A stretch of DNA of 43,653 nt from Salinisphaera sp. Its GTDB lineage: Bacteria > Pseudomonadota > Gammaproteobacteria > Nevskiales > Salinisphaeraceae. The position numbers and the translations under genes are program-made. Numbering within the stretch: the stretch's first letter is position 1; every line of letters begins with the position of its first letter. This document shows, one piece after another, positions 28,996 to 37,122 of this stretch. The notes under the pieces were generated by a model. It searched no databases and was not told where the DNA came from. It was given only the letters and a program-made list of their open reading frames with translations. The stretch spans positions 1 through 43,653 of the forward strand of contig JAQIBT010000027.1 in NCBI GenBank assembly GCA_027858915.1, written 5' to 3'.

Positions 28996-30345
28996 TCACA
29001 GCCCGAGTTTTTCCCGCGCCTGGTAGTACCAGGAGCCGAGTACTGACAGGGGCACGCGCAGCATACGCCCGCCGGGGAATGGATAATTGCGCAGGGCGGC
29101 AAAGGCCTCGAATCTCGCCCGCTCGCCATTAATGGCCTCACCGATCAGGCGCCCGGCCAGATGGGTTGTGGTCACACCGTGACCACTGTAGCCGTGGGTG
29201 AAATAGAAGCGCTCGCCGAGTTGGCCGAGATGGGGGATACGCGTAAGCGTGAGGGCAAAATTTCCGCTCCAGGCATAGTCGATGGGCACATCCGCGATCT
29301 CGGGAAACGTGCGCGCCATATGCGGACGCAGCTTGGCTGTAATGTTTGCCGGTGTGGTACCCCCATAGACCGAGCCGCCGCCAAACAGCAGTCGGTTATC
29401 GGCGCTCATGCGATAGTAGTCCAGCATGTAGTTGCAATCCTCGACACAACTTCCTGCCGGCATCAGCCGCCGGGCGGTGGCGGCGCCCAGCGGTTCAGTG
29501 GCAATCACCTGAGTCGACACCGGCATCACCCGGTGACGCAACGCTGGTACCGCATGCCCCAGATAAGCATTACCGCAGGCCACGACATAATCGGCGTGCA
29601 CTTGGCCATGCTCGGTGTACACCACCGGCCGCGCGCCGCCTTCCACCCGGATTACCCGCGAATGCTCATGGATGATGCCGCCCTGACCTTCCAGCGCGAC
29701 CGCCTCGCCAAGCGCCAGATTCAGCGGATGGACATGACCACCGCGCTTATCGAGCAAGCCGCCGATGTAAAGATCGGTGTTGCTGTGCTGCCGGATTGTC
29801 TGTTCGTCGAGCAGTTCGACGTCGCTATGGCCAAACCGCGCCCAGCTCGTCACGCGCTCTTTCAGCCCTGCCATTTGCCGCTTGTTGAGAGCCGCAAATA
29901 CCCCGCCTTCACGCAGATCACAGTCGATGTCGTAGCGTGCAATCCGCTCGCGGATAATATCGCCGCCCTCGAAGGCCATGTCACCGAGTGCCTTGGCTGC
30001 GGCTTCGCCGTAGCGTTTTTCCACCTCATCGAGATCGCGGCTGTAACCGTTGACGATCTGGCCTCCATTACGGCCACTCGCGCCCCAGCCCACCCGTGCC
30101 GCTTCCAGCACGATGACTCGATATCCGCGTTCGGCCAGTGTCAGCGCGGTGGATAGACCGGAAAAACCCGCGCCAATCACGCAGACATGGGCGCTCTCGC
30201 GGCCCGCCAGAGCGGGGCGTGCGGGTGAGGCGTGAGCACTCTCAGCGTAATAGGACTTTGCGTGGGGCATATCGCGCATTGTCAGCTCGTCCCGCTGGAC
30301 CGCTCCGGCGTCGGCAGACATTCGATGATTGGCTGGGCTGCTCAT
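28996..30345 (-). CDS. puuB: FAD-dependent gamma-glutamylputrescine oxidase-like protein, copy 1
   Basis: A 449-residue DAO-family flavoprotein expected to oxidise gamma-glutamyl-putrescine (or another polyamine conjugate) to the aldehyde. The FAD fingerprint VCVIGAGFSGLSTALTLAERG is preceded by a roughly 50-residue extension longer than in copies 2 and 3; internal Met residues make the exact start uncertain. GWGASGRNGGQIVNGY, HVHPLNLALG and the C-terminal YFTHGYSGHGVTTTHLAGRLIGEAI are typical of PuuB. It starts 11 bases after the stop of puuA copy 1, so ligase and oxidase are coupled. Membership is clear; substrate preference among the three copies is not. Confidence 0.88.
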   Translation of the reverse strand: MSSPANHRMSADAGAVQRDELTMRDMPHAKSYYAESAHASPARPALAGRESAHVCVIGAGFSGLSTALTLAERGYRVIVLEAARVGWGASGRNGGQIVNGYSRDLDEVEKRYGEAAAKALGDMAFEGGDIIRERIARYDIDCDLREGGVFAALNKRQMAGLKERVTSWARFGHSDVELLDEQTIRQHSNTDLYIGGLLDKRGGHVHPLNLALGEAVALEGQGGIIHEHSRVIRVEGGARPVVYTEHGQVHADYVVACGNAYLGHAVPALRHRVMPVSTQVIATEPLGAATARRLMPAGSCVEDCNYMLDYYRMSADNRLLFGGGSVYGGTTPANITAKLRPHMARTFPEIADVPIDYAWSGNFALTLTRIPHLGQLGERFYFTHGYSGHGVTTTHLAGRLIGEAINGERARFEAFAALRNYPFPGGRMLRVPLSVLGSWYYQAREKLGL

Positions 30346-30356
30346 GGACGACTCTC

Positions 30357-31736
30357 TCAGACCGTTTGCAGATAGAGGTCGTATTCGCTGGCAGGAACGA
30401 TCCGGCTCAGACGATCACGTTCCTGGCGCTTGCAGGCCGTGAACCAGGCCTGGTAGTCAGCGCCCAGGCAGTCAGCGATGAATGGCGAGCGCTCAAAGCG
30501 CTCAAGTGCTACGCCCCAGGCATCGGGCAGCGCAGGGGCCCGCTGACCGTGGGCGTTGCCACGAATTTCCGGCGGCGGCGAAAGTTCGTTGGCCAGGCCG
30601 TGCTCAATGCCGCCAAGGATCGCGGCAAGCACCAGATAGGGATTGGCATCGGCACCAGCGACTCGATGCTCGATCCGAGTTGCAGCCGGCGCCGACAACG
30701 GAATTCGTAACGCCGTGGTTCGATTATCACTGCCCCAGGTCGACGCCATCGGCGCATGACTGCCAGGCTGAAACCGTCGATAGGAATTAGCATGGGGCGC
30801 AAATAGCGCCGTGGCGTCGGCCATCGTGTCGAGCAGTCCCGCAACCGCCTGCAGCAACTGCGTCGACGGCTGGCCGTCCTGAGTGAAGACATTCTCCCCA
30901 GCAGAGTCCAGGAGACTGACATGAGCGTGCATCCCATTGCCGGAGGAATCGTCGCTCGGTTTGGCCATGAAGCTGGCTGCCAGCCCGTGGCGCCGCGCGC
31001 AGGCCTTGACCGTCCGCTTGAGTAACACCGCATAGTCAGCAGCCAACAGGGCATCAGGCACGTGCTCGAGATTGATCTCGTATTGCCCTTCGCTTTGCTC
31101 GGCGATTAGCGTGTCCATCGGCAGGTTCTGCGCCAGACAAGCGGCCTCGATGTCTGCGAACAGCGTATCGAGCCGATCCAATTCGTCTAGCCCGTAAAGC
31201 TGGGAGCGCCGTCCCGGCGCCGAACTCTGGCGCGCCGCACGCGGGCGTCCACGTTTATCCATATCTGCATCGAAAAGCCGGAATTCAAGCTCCGTCGCCA
31301 CGACCGGCGTCAACCCGCGAGCACGCAATTTATCGAGCGCACCGCCCAGAGCGGTGCGTGGATCGCCGACAAACGGCGTCCCGGAAGGCGTGCACATATG
31401 CAAAAGCAGTTGACCGCCGGGGCGCGTACTCCAGGGGATCAGCCGCAGACTGCCCGGCACCGGATAGCAGCTATGGTCAGCGTCACCAGTCTCCATTGCC
31501 AAGCCTGTGGCTTCCACCTCCTCGCCGCGGATATCCAGCAAGGCCGTCGACGCAGGCAAACAAATACCGTTGTCATAGAGTCGCGCCAGCGCGGATATCG
31601 GCAATCGCTTGCCGCGGGCGATACCATTGATATCAACGATAAACGCGTCGATAAACTGCGCATTCGGCGCGTCATGCCAGAATCTCTGCACTTCGGCCGG
31701 GAAATCTTGTCTAGAGTCGCCGCTGGTAGTGGCCAT
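30357..31736 (-). CDS. puuA: Glutamine synthetase-family gamma-glutamylpolyamine ligase, copy 1
   Basis: A 459-residue glutamine-synthetase-fold ligase of the PuuA/SpuI/PauA type, joining glutamate to putrescine or a related amine with ATP. Visible are VDINGIARGKRLPIS, VVATELEFRLFDAD, EQSEGQYEINLEH, FMAKPSDDSSGNGMHAHVSL, ANSYRRFQPGSHAPMASTWGSDNRTTALRIP and GADANPYLVLAAILGG. An adenylylation-type Tyr loop is not evident, as expected for this group. I start it at the ATG at 31736 rather than the GTG at 31772, because that GTG lies inside a perfect palindrome in the promoter region. It is divergent from the GntR gene and followed by puuB copy 1. Confidence 0.9.
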   Translation of the reverse strand: MATTSGDSRQDFPAEVQRFWHDAPNAQFIDAFIVDINGIARGKRLPISALARLYDNGICLPASTALLDIRGEEVEATGLAMETGDADHSCYPVPGSLRLIPWSTRPGGQLLLHMCTPSGTPFVGDPRTALGGALDKLRARGLTPVVATELEFRLFDADMDKRGRPRAARQSSAPGRRSQLYGLDELDRLDTLFADIEAACLAQNLPMDTLIAEQSEGQYEINLEHVPDALLAADYAVLLKRTVKACARRHGLAASFMAKPSDDSSGNGMHAHVSLLDSAGENVFTQDGQPSTQLLQAVAGLLDTMADATALFAPHANSYRRFQPGSHAPMASTWGSDNRTTALRIPLSAPAATRIEHRVAGADANPYLVLAAILGGIEHGLANELSPPPEIRGNAHGQRAPALPDAWGVALERFERSPFIADCLGADYQAWFTACKRQERDRLSRIVPASEYDLYLQTV

Positions 31737-31762
31737 ACTGCTTTGCCGCCTATGGCTTGGTT

Positions 31763-31815
31763 TTGTGATCACAATTTACCAACCGTTGATCAAACGCGCA
31801 AGCTTTGTGACCAAA
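31763..31815. promoter_or_regulatory. Three phased GntR-type operator candidates
   Basis: Between divergent puuA copy 1 and the GntR gene lie the perfect palindrome TTGTGATCACAA (31763-31774), the related TTGATCAA (31786-31793) and the imperfect TTTGTGACCAAA (31804-31815). Their centres are about 21 bases apart, two helical turns, so a dimeric regulator would bind all three on one face of the DNA. The palindrome lacks the 6-base spacer of a CRP site. Position suggests control of puuA-puuB and autoregulation of the GntR gene. Other copies occur at 32737, 41395 and 41658. Confidence 0.7.
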
Positions 31816-31863
31816 CCTGCTAGCATGCCAATATCAGTTTTTCTGACAGCGGAATCACAGGCC

Positions 31864-32580
31864 ATGCCGTCGTCTGCCTCGACCCGCGATCAAACGTTGC
31901 TGAGCCCGATCTCAATTCCGGAAACCACGATCACACGTCAGGAATGGGTTTATCGCCAGCTCAAAGAGGCAATCCTCAGCGGCCAGTTCGTGCCTGGGCG
32001 CAGCGTTACCCTGCGCGGAATTGCCGCGATGCTCGACGTCAGCCCGACGCCGGTCCGCGAGGCCCTGCGGCGGCTGGTCGCCGAGCGAGCGCTGGAAGCG
32101 CACGGCAACCGACGAATCAGCGTGCCCCAGATGACGCGCGAAAAACTGGCCGACATCTGCGCCGCGAGGGTTTCTTTGGAAACGCTAGCGGCAGAATGCG
32201 CCCTGCCCGCTATCGACAGCAAGCGCCTCGCGCACTTGTGGCGACTCAACGAGCAGGTGGACGAAGCCGTGGAAAATCGCGATCTTGGCGCATATCTGCG
32301 CCGACACCGCGAATTTCATTTTACGTTCTACGACGTCGGCCGCACATCAGTCCTGATGCCCCTGATTGAGAGCGTATGGTTACAATTCAGTCCATTCATG
32401 CGCCTGGCGATTGACCATATCGGCGTTGATTATCTGGTCGATCGTCATGCAGAGGCCTTGCATGCCGTAGAGCGTCATGACATCGGCGCACTGCGTTTTG
32501 CACTTGAGGCCGATGTGCGCGAAGGCCTCGGCTCGCTCACTGAAGCAGATTGGAAAAGCCTGGAGACAGAAACCGACTAG
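31864..32580 (+). CDS. GntR-family (FadR/FCD type) transcriptional regulator
   Basis: A 238-residue regulator. The N-terminal winged helix (QEWVYRQLKEAILSGQFVPG, then VTLRGIAAMLDVSPTPVREALRRLVAERALE) is textbook GntR, and the all-helical C-terminal domain (HREFHFTFYDVGRTSVLMPLIE, later DRHAEALHAVERHD) is of the FCD type that binds small carboxylates or amines, often with a metal. I use the ATG at 31864; an in-frame ATG at 31825 would add 13 residues but has no ribosome site. It is divergent from puuA copy 1 across three phased palindromes and lies inside the polyamine region, so a polyamine-catabolism repressor is the likely role. The effector is unknown. Confidence 0.9.
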   Translation: MPSSASTRDQTLLSPISIPETTITRQEWVYRQLKEAILSGQFVPGRSVTLRGIAAMLDVSPTPVREALRRLVAERALEAHGNRRISVPQMTREKLADICAARVSLETLAAECALPAIDSKRLAHLWRLNEQVDEAVENRDLGAYLRRHREFHFTFYDVGRTSVLMPLIESVWLQFSPFMRLAIDHIGVDYLVDRHAEALHAVERHDIGALRFALEADVREGLGSLTEADWKSLETETD

Positions 32581-32736
32581 GAGCCTGGGCCGTCCGCAGG
32601 AATCGTGTGAGCGAGAGCGCGCCGCAAGCGCAGATAGCACATGCGAGAACAGAAGTTGCCTCGAACTGCCATCCCGGATGCCGCGGCGAATCCAGCGCAA
32701 TACGCTGCTCTGGCAAATGGACCGCTTCGACCAGAA

Positions 32737-32746
32737 TGTGATCACA
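32737..32746. promoter_or_regulatory. Palindrome TGTGATCACA between convergent genes
   Basis: A perfect 10-base copy of the core seen at the puuA/GntR promoter lies in the 187-base gap between the 3' ends of the GntR gene and puuB copy 2. There is no promoter to serve here, so it may be a decoy or distant site, a leftover of a lost promoter, or chance. The rest of the gap shows no gene. Confidence 0.45.
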
Positions 32747-32767
32747 AAGTCACAGAACGAGGCAGAA

Positions 32768-34054
32768 TCAACGCAGTTTCTCCAGCATCTGGTAGTACCA
32801 CATACCCGTGGCAAGCATGGCATTGCCCAAACGGTCGCTGAGAGGAATCCGCATATGCTTCATCCCTGCAAACACATCAAATTCCTCGAGTGTTCCAGCC
32901 ACAGCCTTGGCCATGATTTCGCCCACGATATGCGAAGTGGCGATACCGTGTCCGGAATAGCCCTGCGCGTAGAGCACACGCTCGGACAGCCTGCCTAGCT
33001 GCGGGATTCGATTCAGGACAATACCCGCCGTGCCCTGCCATTGATAATCGATGGCGAAGCCCTTGAGCTGCGGAAACGTATGCTCGATATGCGGCCTGAG
33101 CTGGGCAGCCACATCCGCCGTCGGACGACCCGAATAATTGGCGCCGCCGCCGAACAACAGGCGCCGGTCCGCGGTCAAGCGATAATAATCGAGCACGAAA
33201 CGGGTGTCGTAGACGGCCAGATCGTCCGGGTTGATTGCCTGCGCGCGTTCTTGACTCAACGGCTCGGTCGCCACGATGCCCAGCACTGCCGGAAACAATC
33301 GGCCGCGTAGCCGTTTGCGTTCCAGCCGGTGATAGGCGTTGCCGGCGAGAATGACCGTATCGGCACGCACCCGGCCCTGCTCCGTCACCACAGCCGGCGC
33401 AGCGCCGTGCTTGATGTCGATCACAGGGGAATACTCGAAGATCAGCGCCCCGTTGCCAGCCGCCGCACGCGCTTCGCCAAGGCACAGGTTCAGCGGATGC
33501 AGATGCATGTTGTAGTCGTTGCGGATGGCCCCGTGATACAGATCACTGCCCAGGACATCTCGTACCGCGTGGGCATCCAGCCAGTGCACATGGCGCCCGA
33601 TTTCGTGGCGTTGGGCCAGCTCATAGTCGCGTTTGAGCGCGGCCAGATGACTTGGCTTGTAGGCGGCCTGCAGATGGCCTTGCTTGAGATCGCAGGCGAT
33701 CGCGTACTTCTCGACGCGTTTTTTTATGATGCGATGGCCCCGCCAACGCAGATCCCAGACGAAATCGGTGGCTTGTTCGCCCCGCGTGCGCTTGAGCTGC
33801 GTGGTCATGGCATTCTGACCGGAGAGACTGCCCGTTACCTGGCCACCGTTGCGCCCGCTCGCGCCCCAGCCGATCTTGTGCGCTTCAAGCAGCGCTACCC
33901 GGTAGCCGCGCTCTGTGAGCTCGACCGCTGTGGCCACACCAGTAAAGCCGCCCCCTACGATCGCGACATCCACTCGCTGCTCGCCTGTCAATTGCGGATA
34001 GTCAGATTCCTCGGCTATGGACGCGACATAGTAAGAGGCCACACGTTCCCGCAT
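32768..34054 (-). CDS. puuB: FAD-dependent gamma-glutamylputrescine oxidase-like protein, copy 2
   Basis: A 428-residue DAO-family flavoprotein. The FAD fingerprint VAIVGGGFTGVATAVELTERG starts near residue 30, followed by GWGASGRNGGQVTGSLSG, HLHPLNLCLGEARAA and the C-terminal LYAQGYSGHGIATSHIVGEIMAKAV. The ATG at 34054 (MRERVASYYVAS) has AAGGA about nine bases upstream; a much longer open frame upstream only overlaps puuA copy 2. It follows puuA copy 2 by 16 bases and is the last gene of the long polyamine operon that begins at 41320. It resembles copies 1 and 3 along the whole length but is far from identical, so the three probably differ in substrate. Confidence 0.9.
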   Translation of the reverse strand: MRERVASYYVASIAEESDYPQLTGEQRVDVAIVGGGFTGVATAVELTERGYRVALLEAHKIGWGASGRNGGQVTGSLSGQNAMTTQLKRTRGEQATDFVWDLRWRGHRIIKKRVEKYAIACDLKQGHLQAAYKPSHLAALKRDYELAQRHEIGRHVHWLDAHAVRDVLGSDLYHGAIRNDYNMHLHPLNLCLGEARAAAGNGALIFEYSPVIDIKHGAAPAVVTEQGRVRADTVILAGNAYHRLERKRLRGRLFPAVLGIVATEPLSQERAQAINPDDLAVYDTRFVLDYYRLTADRRLLFGGGANYSGRPTADVAAQLRPHIEHTFPQLKGFAIDYQWQGTAGIVLNRIPQLGRLSERVLYAQGYSGHGIATSHIVGEIMAKAVAGTLEEFDVFAGMKHMRIPLSDRLGNAMLATGMWYYQMLEKLR

Positions 34055-34070
34055 CGGTTTTATCCTTGCC

Positions 34071-35435
34071 TCATACCCGCAGCAGCAGGTACTCGCGCTC
34101 CCAGGAACTGATGACCTTGAAATGCGCGATTTCCTCGGTTCGCTTGACCGCAATGTAAGTCTCGATGAAGCGTTCTCCCAGCAGCTTCTTGAGCACGTCG
34201 CAGGTTTCCAGTGCTTCCAGCGCGCGGCCCAGATCCGAAGGCAGCCGATGGCCGTTTTTGTAGGCGTCGTGCTTGACTGGTGGCCGTGGCTCGAGCTCCT
34301 CCACCAACCCCAGATAACCACAGGCAAGTGATGCAGCAATCGCAAGGTAGGGGTTCACGTCGGCGCCGGCAATGCGGTTTTCCACCCGCATGCCCTTGCG
34401 ATTGGAATGCGGCACGCGCAGCCCGACCGTTCGATTATCGTACCCCCATTCGGTATTGATCGGCGCCGAGGAGTTACTCGAATTGGGCATCAGGCGACGA
34501 TAGCTGTTCACGTTCGGCGCCAGCAGAGCGAGGCTCTGTGGCAGATAGTGCTGCAGGCCGGCAATGAATTGATAAAACAAGGTCGTTGGCTTGCCGTCGT
34601 CGCTGGCAAACACATTCTCGCCGGTATCGGCATCTATCAGGCTCTGGTGTATGTGCATGGAACTGCCCGGTTCTTCGGCCATCGGCTTGGCCATGAAGGT
34701 TCCGTACATCCCGTGAGCCATAGCGACCTCACGTAGCGTGCGCTTGAAAAAAAACACCTGATCAGCGAGTTCCAGCGGATCTCCATGCTCGAAGTTGACC
34801 TCCATCTGGCCCGAGCCTTCTTCATGGATCAAGGTATCCAGGCTCAACTCTTGCGCTTCACAATAGTCGTACATGTCCTCGAACACCGGATCAAACTCGT
34901 TCACGGCATCAATGCTGTAAGCGCGCCGGCTATTCTCCTGGCGTCCGGAGCGTCCGACCGGCGGTTTCAGCGGATAATCGGCATCGGTGTTGCGCTGAAC
35001 GAGATAAAACTCCATCTCCGGTGCGATGATGGGCTTGAAGCCGCGGTCGGCGTACAGCTGCAGCACGCGCCGGAGTATGTAGCGGGGACTGACCAGCACC
35101 GGATCGTCGTTCAGATACAAACATTCGTGGATGATCTGAGCCGTCGGCTCACGCGCCCAGGGCACCAGGCAGCAGGTCGATAAATCGCCCAGCAGCTGCA
35201 TGTCCAGCTCGGCCGGATCGGCGATTTCGTCTTCGTTTTCCGGAAAATCTCCGGTCGTCGTCTGGATAAAGATCGAATCGGGTAATCGAGGACGCTCACC
35301 GTGCAGATACCGGGCGGCCGGCATGATCTTGCCTTTGGCCTCGCCGGTTATATCCGGCACCAGACATTCCACCTCGGTGATGCCGCGCTCCTTGAACCAC
35401 TCGCGCAGTTGCGTCACATTGTCGTCGGGACCCAT
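34071..35435 (-). CDS. puuA: Glutamine synthetase-family gamma-glutamylpolyamine ligase, copy 2
   Basis: A 454-residue PuuA/SpuB-type ligase. Motifs in order: VECLVPDITGEAKGKIMPA, IAPEMEFYLVQRN, EEGSGQMEVNFEHGDPLELAD, FMAKPMAEEPGSSMHIHQSL, NVNSYRRLMPNSSNSSAPINTEWGYDNRTVGLRVP, MRVENRIAGADVNPYLAIAASLACG. These supply the ATP, metal and glutamate sites of the glutamine synthetase fold. It differs clearly from copy 1 (longer N-terminal acidic segment, no basic insert), as in Pseudomonas where several paralogues share the polyamines among them. It is preceded by the potF genes and followed within 16 bases by puuB copy 2. Confidence 0.92.
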   Translation of the reverse strand: MGPDDNVTQLREWFKERGITEVECLVPDITGEAKGKIMPAARYLHGERPRLPDSIFIQTTTGDFPENEDEIADPAELDMQLLGDLSTCCLVPWAREPTAQIIHECLYLNDDPVLVSPRYILRRVLQLYADRGFKPIIAPEMEFYLVQRNTDADYPLKPPVGRSGRQENSRRAYSIDAVNEFDPVFEDMYDYCEAQELSLDTLIHEEGSGQMEVNFEHGDPLELADQVFFFKRTLREVAMAHGMYGTFMAKPMAEEPGSSMHIHQSLIDADTGENVFASDDGKPTTLFYQFIAGLQHYLPQSLALLAPNVNSYRRLMPNSSNSSAPINTEWGYDNRTVGLRVPHSNRKGMRVENRIAGADVNPYLAIAASLACGYLGLVEELEPRPPVKHDAYKNGHRLPSDLGRALEALETCDVLKKLLGERFIETYIAVKRTEEIAHFKVISSWEREYLLLRV

Positions 35436-35507
35436 AAATACCTTCTATTTTGCGTTATGGACAGCTCGTTGGGCGTTGTCACACCACACGGAATGTTGCG
35501 CCGTGGC

Positions 35508-35875
35508 CTACTGCGCCTGGACCGAGGTCCAGAGTTGCTGGACGAATTGGAGCTGGTCGCCCGCGATCGCGGGCGTGTAATGCAGTCGTTGTAGCTGCAC
35601 TTTGGTCGGCATGATCGGCGGCTGTTGAAGCTCCTTGTTGAGCAGGGGCTGTGATGCCGCGTTCGGGCTGGTATAGGAATTCCAGTTCGAAAGCTTCGCA
35701 CCAATCTTTGCGTTCAAATGGTATTTCTTTTCGAATGCCTTGAGGAGCGCCGGATTCATGTTCTGAGACCAGTTGAAAAGATAGAGTTTCTCAGCCGTTG
35801 CCGCGTTCGCCTGGCCAACACCGATCGCAAGCAAGGTGAAACATAAAACACGCGTGACAAGGGGGATATTTTCAT
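35508..35875 (-). pseudogene. potF: Deleted and frameshifted second potF
   Basis: A second putrescine-binding protein gene reduced to its ends. From the ATG at 35875 (AGAGG eight bases before it) the reading frame gives MKISPLSRVF; the rest of the signal peptide (CFTLLAIGVGQANAATAEK) is in the next frame, so one base was lost or gained near the TTTT at about 35845. Then LYLFNWSQNMNPALLKAFEKKYHLN, the first 25 or so mature residues, is fused in frame to the C-terminal AKIGAKLSNWNSYTSPN through GDQLQFVQQLWTSVQAQ. About 220 central residues forming both ligand lobes are missing compared with the intact potF next door. It cannot bind a polyamine. Confidence 0.88.
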
Positions 35876-35964
35876 GGTCCGAGCCTCTTGTTTTCGTGAC
35901 TGAAACTTAGATCACTGGGCGCCCTCTCCAAGATGCACTGTGCGACCTTGTTTGCTCGCAAGAT

Positions 35965-37038
35965 TCATTGCGCTTGAATTTCGGTCCATAGCTGCTGAAC
36001 GAACTGTAATTGGTCGCCCTTGATGCTCGGCGTGTAGTGCAGTCGCTTCATCTGGGCATCTGTCGGTACAACCGGCGGCTTGCGCAGTTCCGGGTTCAGC
36101 ATGGGTAGAGATTTCTTGTTCGGGCTGGCATACGAGTTGTAGTTTGATAGCTGCGCACCAATTTTGGCCTCGAGAATGAAATTGATGAATTCGTTGGCAA
36201 GCATCGGATGTGGCGCATGGGCTGGAATTGCCATGGAATCCACCCACAGCTCTGCGCCTTCCTTGGGCACGATGAACTTGATATGTGCAAATGCACTTGG
36301 ATTGTTTTTCTTGTCGAAGGCGTAGTCGCCGTTGTAAGCCAGACCAACGGCCATGTTGCCGCGCGCCAGGTTCTTGAGCAGCGGCGTGTCGTCCATGAAA
36401 CCGCTGAAATTCGAGCGTTGCTTGTTTTTCAGGATGAGCCTCGCCGCCTGCTTCCAGTTATCCTGGCCCGTACAGGCGTATTGCTTGCCCTGATAGGCAC
36501 AGGCCGCACCAAACATGACTTGGGCGTCAGTGCCCATCACGAAGGGATATTTCGAGTTCACCTTGGGATCGAACAGAATCGACCAACTGTCCGGTGCATT
36601 GGTGATGTCGTCGGTGTTGTAGGCAATACCGGTATCACCCCACTGATAGGCCGCGGTGTATTTGTTGTGCGGATCGAACGGCGCGTTTCTGAATCTCGAC
36701 ATCAGGTTATCGAGATTGGGAATCTCGCTGTGGTCAAGCGGCTGCAGAAGCCCGGTCTTGATCAAACGTTGAACGTAGTAATTGGACGGCACAACGATGT
36801 CGTACTGGCTGTCGCCACCTGCTCTCAACTTCGCGAACATCTCTGGCAGAGAGCCGTAATTATTCTGAACCACTTCTACGTGGTATTTTTTTTCAAAGGC
36901 CGTGATGATCGCCGGGTCCATATACTGCGACCAAATAAAGATATCCAGTTTTTTCGGCTGGGCCGCTGACGCTGGCCCAGCGACGAGCACTATTACGAGT
37001 GCGAGCAGCGTAAACAGCATGGTGCGAAAGGTCTTCAT
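35965..37038 (-). CDS. potF: Putrescine/spermidine ABC transporter periplasmic binding protein
   Basis: A 357-residue exported binding protein of the PotF/SpuD/SpuE group. Residues 1-25 form a signal peptide (MKTFRTMLFTLLALVIVLVA, cleavage after ASA). The mature start KLDIFIWSQYMDPAIITAFEKKY, then VVPSNYYVQRLIKTGLLQPLD and YQWGDTGIAYN, are family landmarks for the polyamine cleft, and GNMAVGLAYNGDYAF and the C-terminal LHYTPSIKGDQLQFVQQLW fit too. It delivers polyamines to the PotGHI complex encoded just upstream. The gene order (G-H-I-F) differs from E. coli potFGHI. An 89-base gap separates it from the deleted second copy. Confidence 0.94.
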   Translation of the reverse strand: MKTFRTMLFTLLALVIVLVAGPASAAQPKKLDIFIWSQYMDPAIITAFEKKYHVEVVQNNYGSLPEMFAKLRAGGDSQYDIVVPSNYYVQRLIKTGLLQPLDHSEIPNLDNLMSRFRNAPFDPHNKYTAAYQWGDTGIAYNTDDITNAPDSWSILFDPKVNSKYPFVMGTDAQVMFGAACAYQGKQYACTGQDNWKQAARLILKNKQRSNFSGFMDDTPLLKNLARGNMAVGLAYNGDYAFDKKNNPSAFAHIKFIVPKEGAELWVDSMAIPAHAPHPMLANEFINFILEAKIGAQLSNYNSYASPNKKSLPMLNPELRKPPVVPTDAQMKRLHYTPSIKGDQLQFVQQLWTEIQAQ

Positions 37039-37122
37039 GGCTTGCGTCTCTCTCGGTTATATGACTATCTGTTTTAGTAACGACCGGCGATCAAAGCCGG
37101 TTTGGATGACATCGACTGGCGC

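Noticed and set aside
31737-31772. GTG start for puuA copy 1 at 31772
   Set aside because: It would place the start codon inside the perfect operator palindrome and has no ribosome site; the ATG at 31736 fits the family length better.
31763-31774. Reading TTGTGATCACAA as a CRP/cAMP site
   Set aside because: CRP sites are TGTGA-N6-TCACA; here the half-sites abut with no 6-base spacer.
32577-32588. Direct repeat CTAGGAGCCTGG, also at 42844-42855
   Set aside because: Only 12 bases are shared, no target duplication or transposase is nearby, and one copy overlaps the GntR stop codon; likely chance.
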